This document shows, in pieces, positions 60,117 through 64,000 of a stretch of 64,000 nt of DNA. The position numbers were made by a program, and so were the translations under genes. The notes beneath the pieces were generated by a model, which was not told where the DNA came from, did not search any database, and was given only the letters and a program-made list of their open reading frames with translations. The DNA comes from Buxus sempervirens. Taxonomy: Eukaryota > Streptophyta > Magnoliopsida > Buxales > Buxaceae. Each line of letters begins with the position of its first letter. Positions within the stretch are counted from its first letter, which is position 1. The stretch covers positions 16,292,048 to 16,356,047 of the forward strand of contig OX387194.1 of assembly GCA_947561395.2 (NCBI GenBank), written 5' to 3'.

Positions 60117-62849
60117 TTTAGGGTTGCTTCCATGGCCTTGCAAATAGCCACAGCTAGCCTGCAATGATCTCATGGCATGTGTTTGATCAACAAATATCCA
60201 CAGCTAACATTCATAAGCAAATAGCCATAGCTAGCAGCTAACAAAAGAGGAAAATTGAAGGCGGAAGTGCAAAACCATAATATCAATTGTGACAAGGCTA
60301 TTCTTGTCCCTCTATGGCCATAATACCTCGTGAGCTCTCTTCCTATAACAAAATCTATTGTTCTTTGGTATAACACTTTTCTAATCTAACGCGGGGAATA
60401 GAAATCCCTATGATAGGTTTCAATCCCGTGTACAAAAGTTCGAGAAAGATAAAAAATTACAATATAGAGAGATCACCAGCTTCCTAGGAGCTCAGTTGCC
60501 AATAAGAACCTGATTCATGATGATCTCTAACTTGTCCACATCACTAACATGGATGTCTTTTAGGAGTTGGGATCATTTTTCCCTTAATGACCATGTCACT
60601 ATCAACAAATCATGGCTAAAATTTAAAAAATATTTTAGAGTACAATATAGCCATAAAATAGCATTAAAAAAAACTCATGAACGCACATGGAATAAAAAAC
60701 TCTCACAGAGATAAAGGATAAGATGAGGAAGAGTTTAAACTTTAAATAATTAGTATCCTTACCCATACAGCCAACCTTATGCCAGTCCAAAATGGCCTAT
60801 CCAAATCACTATAGCACTGGATTAGTTTCAGCTAGTATCAAGGGATCTTTTAAGTATTACCTAAAAAACTATGCATGCCTTTATATGTCCTACGTCTAGT
60901 CATTCTAACGCCAATACAGGTTGGCCAACCCATATCAGTATTTTGGCAATACTTTAAATCATAGAGGGAGGGAGGAGAGGCAAGTAGGCTAATACTTTAA
61001 ATCAACAGCTAGCAATAATTAATGTGTTTTACCAAATATTTAAATGCAATATTTATATTAGAAAAATATTAAAAAATGGAAATTTGAGGAAGAAGAAAAG
61101 CTCAACATTAAAAAAAAAATTCAAAATTTGAAGAGGAAAAAAGAAGATAACATTACACAAGATATCAAGAGTTGTACTGATTAATTCCAATCATTCTTGT
61201 TGTCATTGTTAGTTATTTATTTCTTTTTATTCTATGAAATACCTTGATGAACTCCTGATCAAAATCTGGGGCTGTATTTTCCAACCAAAGGAAATAGAGT
61301 GGATTGGGTGTGGTTTTTGACCTATTAGGGATTAGCCCAACTTGAAGTTAATCAGTCCAAACTGTTTCCAGTATGAATTGAGCCTGACCCCAATATAAAC
61401 CCTTCAATACCTATTTTAAACATAGGGCTTTCTATAAAACTCCCATTAACATTTTCTATCTAGCATAGATGTCTCACATAAGATCCATACAAATAAGCAA
61501 TGCAGAAAAAACCCAAAAACAAAATCCCCCTAATCTCTCTCTTATTGATGTCTCCTACTCAACCCAGATTTATCTCTCCTTCTCGTTCACATTTTATACT
61601 TCACATGAAAGTGCTTTTTATTGTCTTTACCAAACATTTTTCTTTTTTTTTAACCACATCGTATTAAATGTTTCACAAGAATTGATTCTAAAGGAATCAT
61701 GTCTCCTTCCAAGAAGCAATACGAGTTAGAAAGGTCAATAAAACTCAGAGTCTTACAATAACTTATAGGAGAACCACCAGAAAGATTTGGGTTACAGTGT
61801 GGCAACTGGCAAGTTGATCACAACATATTGCGGCCTTCTTCTTGTTAGAAGTTCATGGGCAAAATCAATATGGTATCCGGCAAGGGTAAGGTTCAAAAAA
61901 GGCCTGGCATCACAACAATAAGTTCAGTTTGAATAAGAGATGGAATAATACATTCCTCATAATAGCATAGGATCGCATGGATTGCTAAGAGAATTAAAAC
62001 ACGACGATTGAAGGCGAAAACCCCAGGTCTATGGGATTACCCCAAGACCATACCACTGACCCCAATCACCTTTAAGTACTCAAAATTAAATTACATTATA
62101 CATTCTTCATTCATTCCATATACATGCCACTAGAGCTAAAAACTATAAACATTTAAAATAAGAGGTAGAAGATATAAGGTTTTTAAACCACGAAAAGAAA
62201 GCATGTATAAGTACCTTCTACAAAACCTTGATGGTGCAATAATATTGAGATTACATAATTATTCGCATGCCAATAACACCATATATCATGATTTGCAACC
62301 TTTACATTTATAATTTCATCCTATGTCTTAAAATCATAAATTATTAGATGGTGGCACGATACCACTATGTCTAGGATCGTTAACTTAAACACACGAAGAA
62401 ATAATCTAAGCAGATAGAAAATTAGCAAATTGAATATTGAAACTATTAACTAAAAGGCAGATCTATTTGAACATCTGATTAGATCAAATAGATCAATAAA
62501 TCAGATCAATTGAAGGGACTTTCCAAATACCAATTAGTTCCCCTAGGTTGCCTTCAATCGCAGTCGGATGATAATCCGAAAGCTATTCCTCGGCAGAGCC
62601 CGGTAGGCGGTATTTGTTGAACATAGGTACAGATCTCAAGCCAGGGGGCGTCTGTTGATCTGTCTCGGTACTTCTAGAGTCCCTAAAAGAATTGATCTTG
62701 ATAAATTGAACTTATTGATCTAATCTTTTGATTTTTGAAAGAAATTGAAGACAGCAAAACAAATACCAAAAATTACAATGCATATCATATGCCATGGCCT
62801 AAATACTTACAGCATGACACATTATAGATACTAGAGAATAAATACTTAC
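60117..62849. other. Region without a recognised gene
   Basis: AT-rich DNA with only short open frames. A more GC-rich patch at about 62540-62690 (CAGAGCCCGGTAGGCGG) has no identified role. No terminal repeats, RNA genes or exons could be supported. Confidence 0.4.
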
Positions 62850-62972
62850 CCATTCTAGAGGCAACAAAAATGCAAAAGCACTTGATGATTTGCTTCCTGC
62901 TTTCAGAGCCACAGCCCTTCCTTGCCAATCAATGACTGGGGAACCACTTGACCCTCCTTTAGTTCCTAATGC
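62850..62972 (-). pseudogene. DEG7-type protease exon
   Basis: The minus-strand exon runs from an AG acceptor (TTTTTACAG, 62973-62981) to a GT donor (GTAAGTATT at 62849). It encodes AALGTKGGSSGSPVIDWQGR followed by AVALKAGSKSSS and FLLPLEW. The GGSSGSP box holds the catalytic serine of DegP/HtrA trypsin-like proteases, and the wording matches plant DEG7 (protease Do-like 7). No adjacent exon was recognised on either side. It may be a stray fragment or one exon of a gene running off the right edge, so the pseudogene label is tentative. Confidence 0.7.
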
Positions 62973-64000
62973 AGCCTGTAAAAACAGAAGAGAAAAATGT
63001 AGAAACAAAAAAAGAAAACCTAAATAGCAACCAAGACTTTACCAAACCACAGCACGTACATGAAGGATTAGAAATTCATGTTTTTATCATGAAGAAGGAT
63101 TTCTATGACAAGTGTCTTATAAATCTGGAAATTTTTGGCAACACAATAAGCATCTCTAGGCCATTTACTACCATTCTCAGGTGTCTTATTCTGTTGACAT
63201 ACAAAAGGAAAAGACTCAAATATCCTTACTAGCTTTGACGATTAAATATAAGTACATAATACAAGGAATGCTTGAGAATGGTGTAGCAAGCAGCGTACTC
63301 CAAGTACAAAGAAATAGAGATTGGAAATTTGTATTCTAATCTAACAAAAATTCCTGAATCACGCTCTTTGTGCCATAATTTAGAGCTGTTCCTCAAAGGA
63401 GGTTTAAACAAAAGTAATATACTTTGTTTTGCTATAATTAGAGGCATCTAAAAACTGTATGTTTTTTCTCTATCTTATTTCTTTGTACAACCACACAAAG
63501 CTCCTTTCTGAACAAGTCCATTTATCTTGATGCATGAAGTACACAGGAAAGAACATGTGCATGCACAGGAAGTATAATAAATTACCAACACAACATCGGT
63601 GAAGAATGATAAAAAAAATTGCTTAAACACCAAAGGACATCTCCCTAGAAGCTATCATTATGTGATAACGCTGATATGAAATGCGTTTTGCACATGTTAG
63701 AAATTAAGATAGACATGCAGGGCAGTCCATCCTTATTTACCTCCAAATGCACAAAACATGTATTCTGCAATTTCTATATATGATAGTTTATGAGATGACG
63801 TGAACTACAATACACTTTGCATCATAGCCCTCGTATTTTGTTATTGACTAATTTTGCCCTCCACGTGCTTCGCACGTGGTTGGTCTATGTACCAATATAA
63901 TTTATCTAAATATAATTGAAGTAGTTACTCCAGGCATTGCAATTGCAATGACAATATCCTAATTTATTTTCAAGGAATTTAAAACACACATTAAATTTCA
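62973..64000. other. Right edge, no further exon recognised
   Basis: If the DEG7 exon belonged to a complete gene, its earlier exons should lie to the right on the minus strand; none was recognised up to 64000. A perfect hairpin, CCACGTGCTTCGCACGTGG, is at 63861-63879. Confidence 0.4.
63861..63879. repeat. Perfect 8-bp stem hairpin with two CACGTG boxes
   Basis: CCACGTGC and GCACGTGG flank a 3-nt loop. Hairpins like this occur near the 3' ends of plant Helitrons, but no CTRR end is seen at the expected distance on either strand. Confidence 0.6.

Noticed and set aside
63840-63900. Helitron 3' end at the CACGTG hairpin
   Set aside because: The stem-loop is perfect, but no CTRR terminus at the right distance was seen on either strand.

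Overview
The window is nuclear DNA of a flowering plant. It is AT-rich, with intron-split genes bearing GT/AG splice sites, an inserted plastid ndhD piece, an L1-type LINE, TRIM and LTR retroelements and a CACTA (En/Spm) transposon. The plant gene families present (DUF247, MAX2/D3, FPF1, AMSH, plastid-type SecA, DEG7) fit an angiosperm. I cannot name the species.

Left half (about 0.6-32.5 kb): a tandem array of about five diverged copies of a 5-8 kb unit. Each carries one minus-strand, intronless DUF247 gene with a C-terminal membrane anchor. Copies 2 (8065-9492) and 4 (26759-28177) are intact. Copies 1, 3 and 5 are broken by start loss, nonsense or frameshift changes. Because the units are paralogous, several insertions can be read against an empty site in a sister unit: plastid ndhD in unit 1, a TRIM element in unit 2 (shared by unit 5) and a solo LTR in unit 5. 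A 5'-truncated LINE sits at the left edge of unit 4.

Middle (32.5-53.8 kb): a CACTA terminus at 32544 interrupts the unit-5 TRIM copy. Its subterminal zone is GC-rich and holds four 37-bp palindromic repeats. The element's two genes are on the minus strand: a TNP2-type transposase (50121-53842) that splices to an open frame of about 1117 codons, and a damaged Transposase_24-type gene (about 46594-49531). Between terminus and transposase lie intron-containing fragments of at least four unrelated host genes, all in the transposase orientation: a receptor-like kinase, an AMSH-type deubiquitinase, a NEK kinase and a plastid-type SecA. This looks like a large gene-capturing CACTA whose other end is not visible here.

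Right part (53.8-64 kb): a 4.77-kb inverted repeat (55345-60116). Each arm holds an FPF1-like promoter and gene fused to pieces of the strigolactone/karrikin F-box gene MAX2/D3. At the inner ends, short MAX2 C-terminal pieces form two further hairpins with arms of about 48 nt. The structure could make double-stranded RNA matching MAX2 and FPF1 and is the most unusual object in the window. Beyond it is one orphan exon of a DEG7-type protease. No functional single-copy host gene is convincingly complete apart from the two DUF247 genes.
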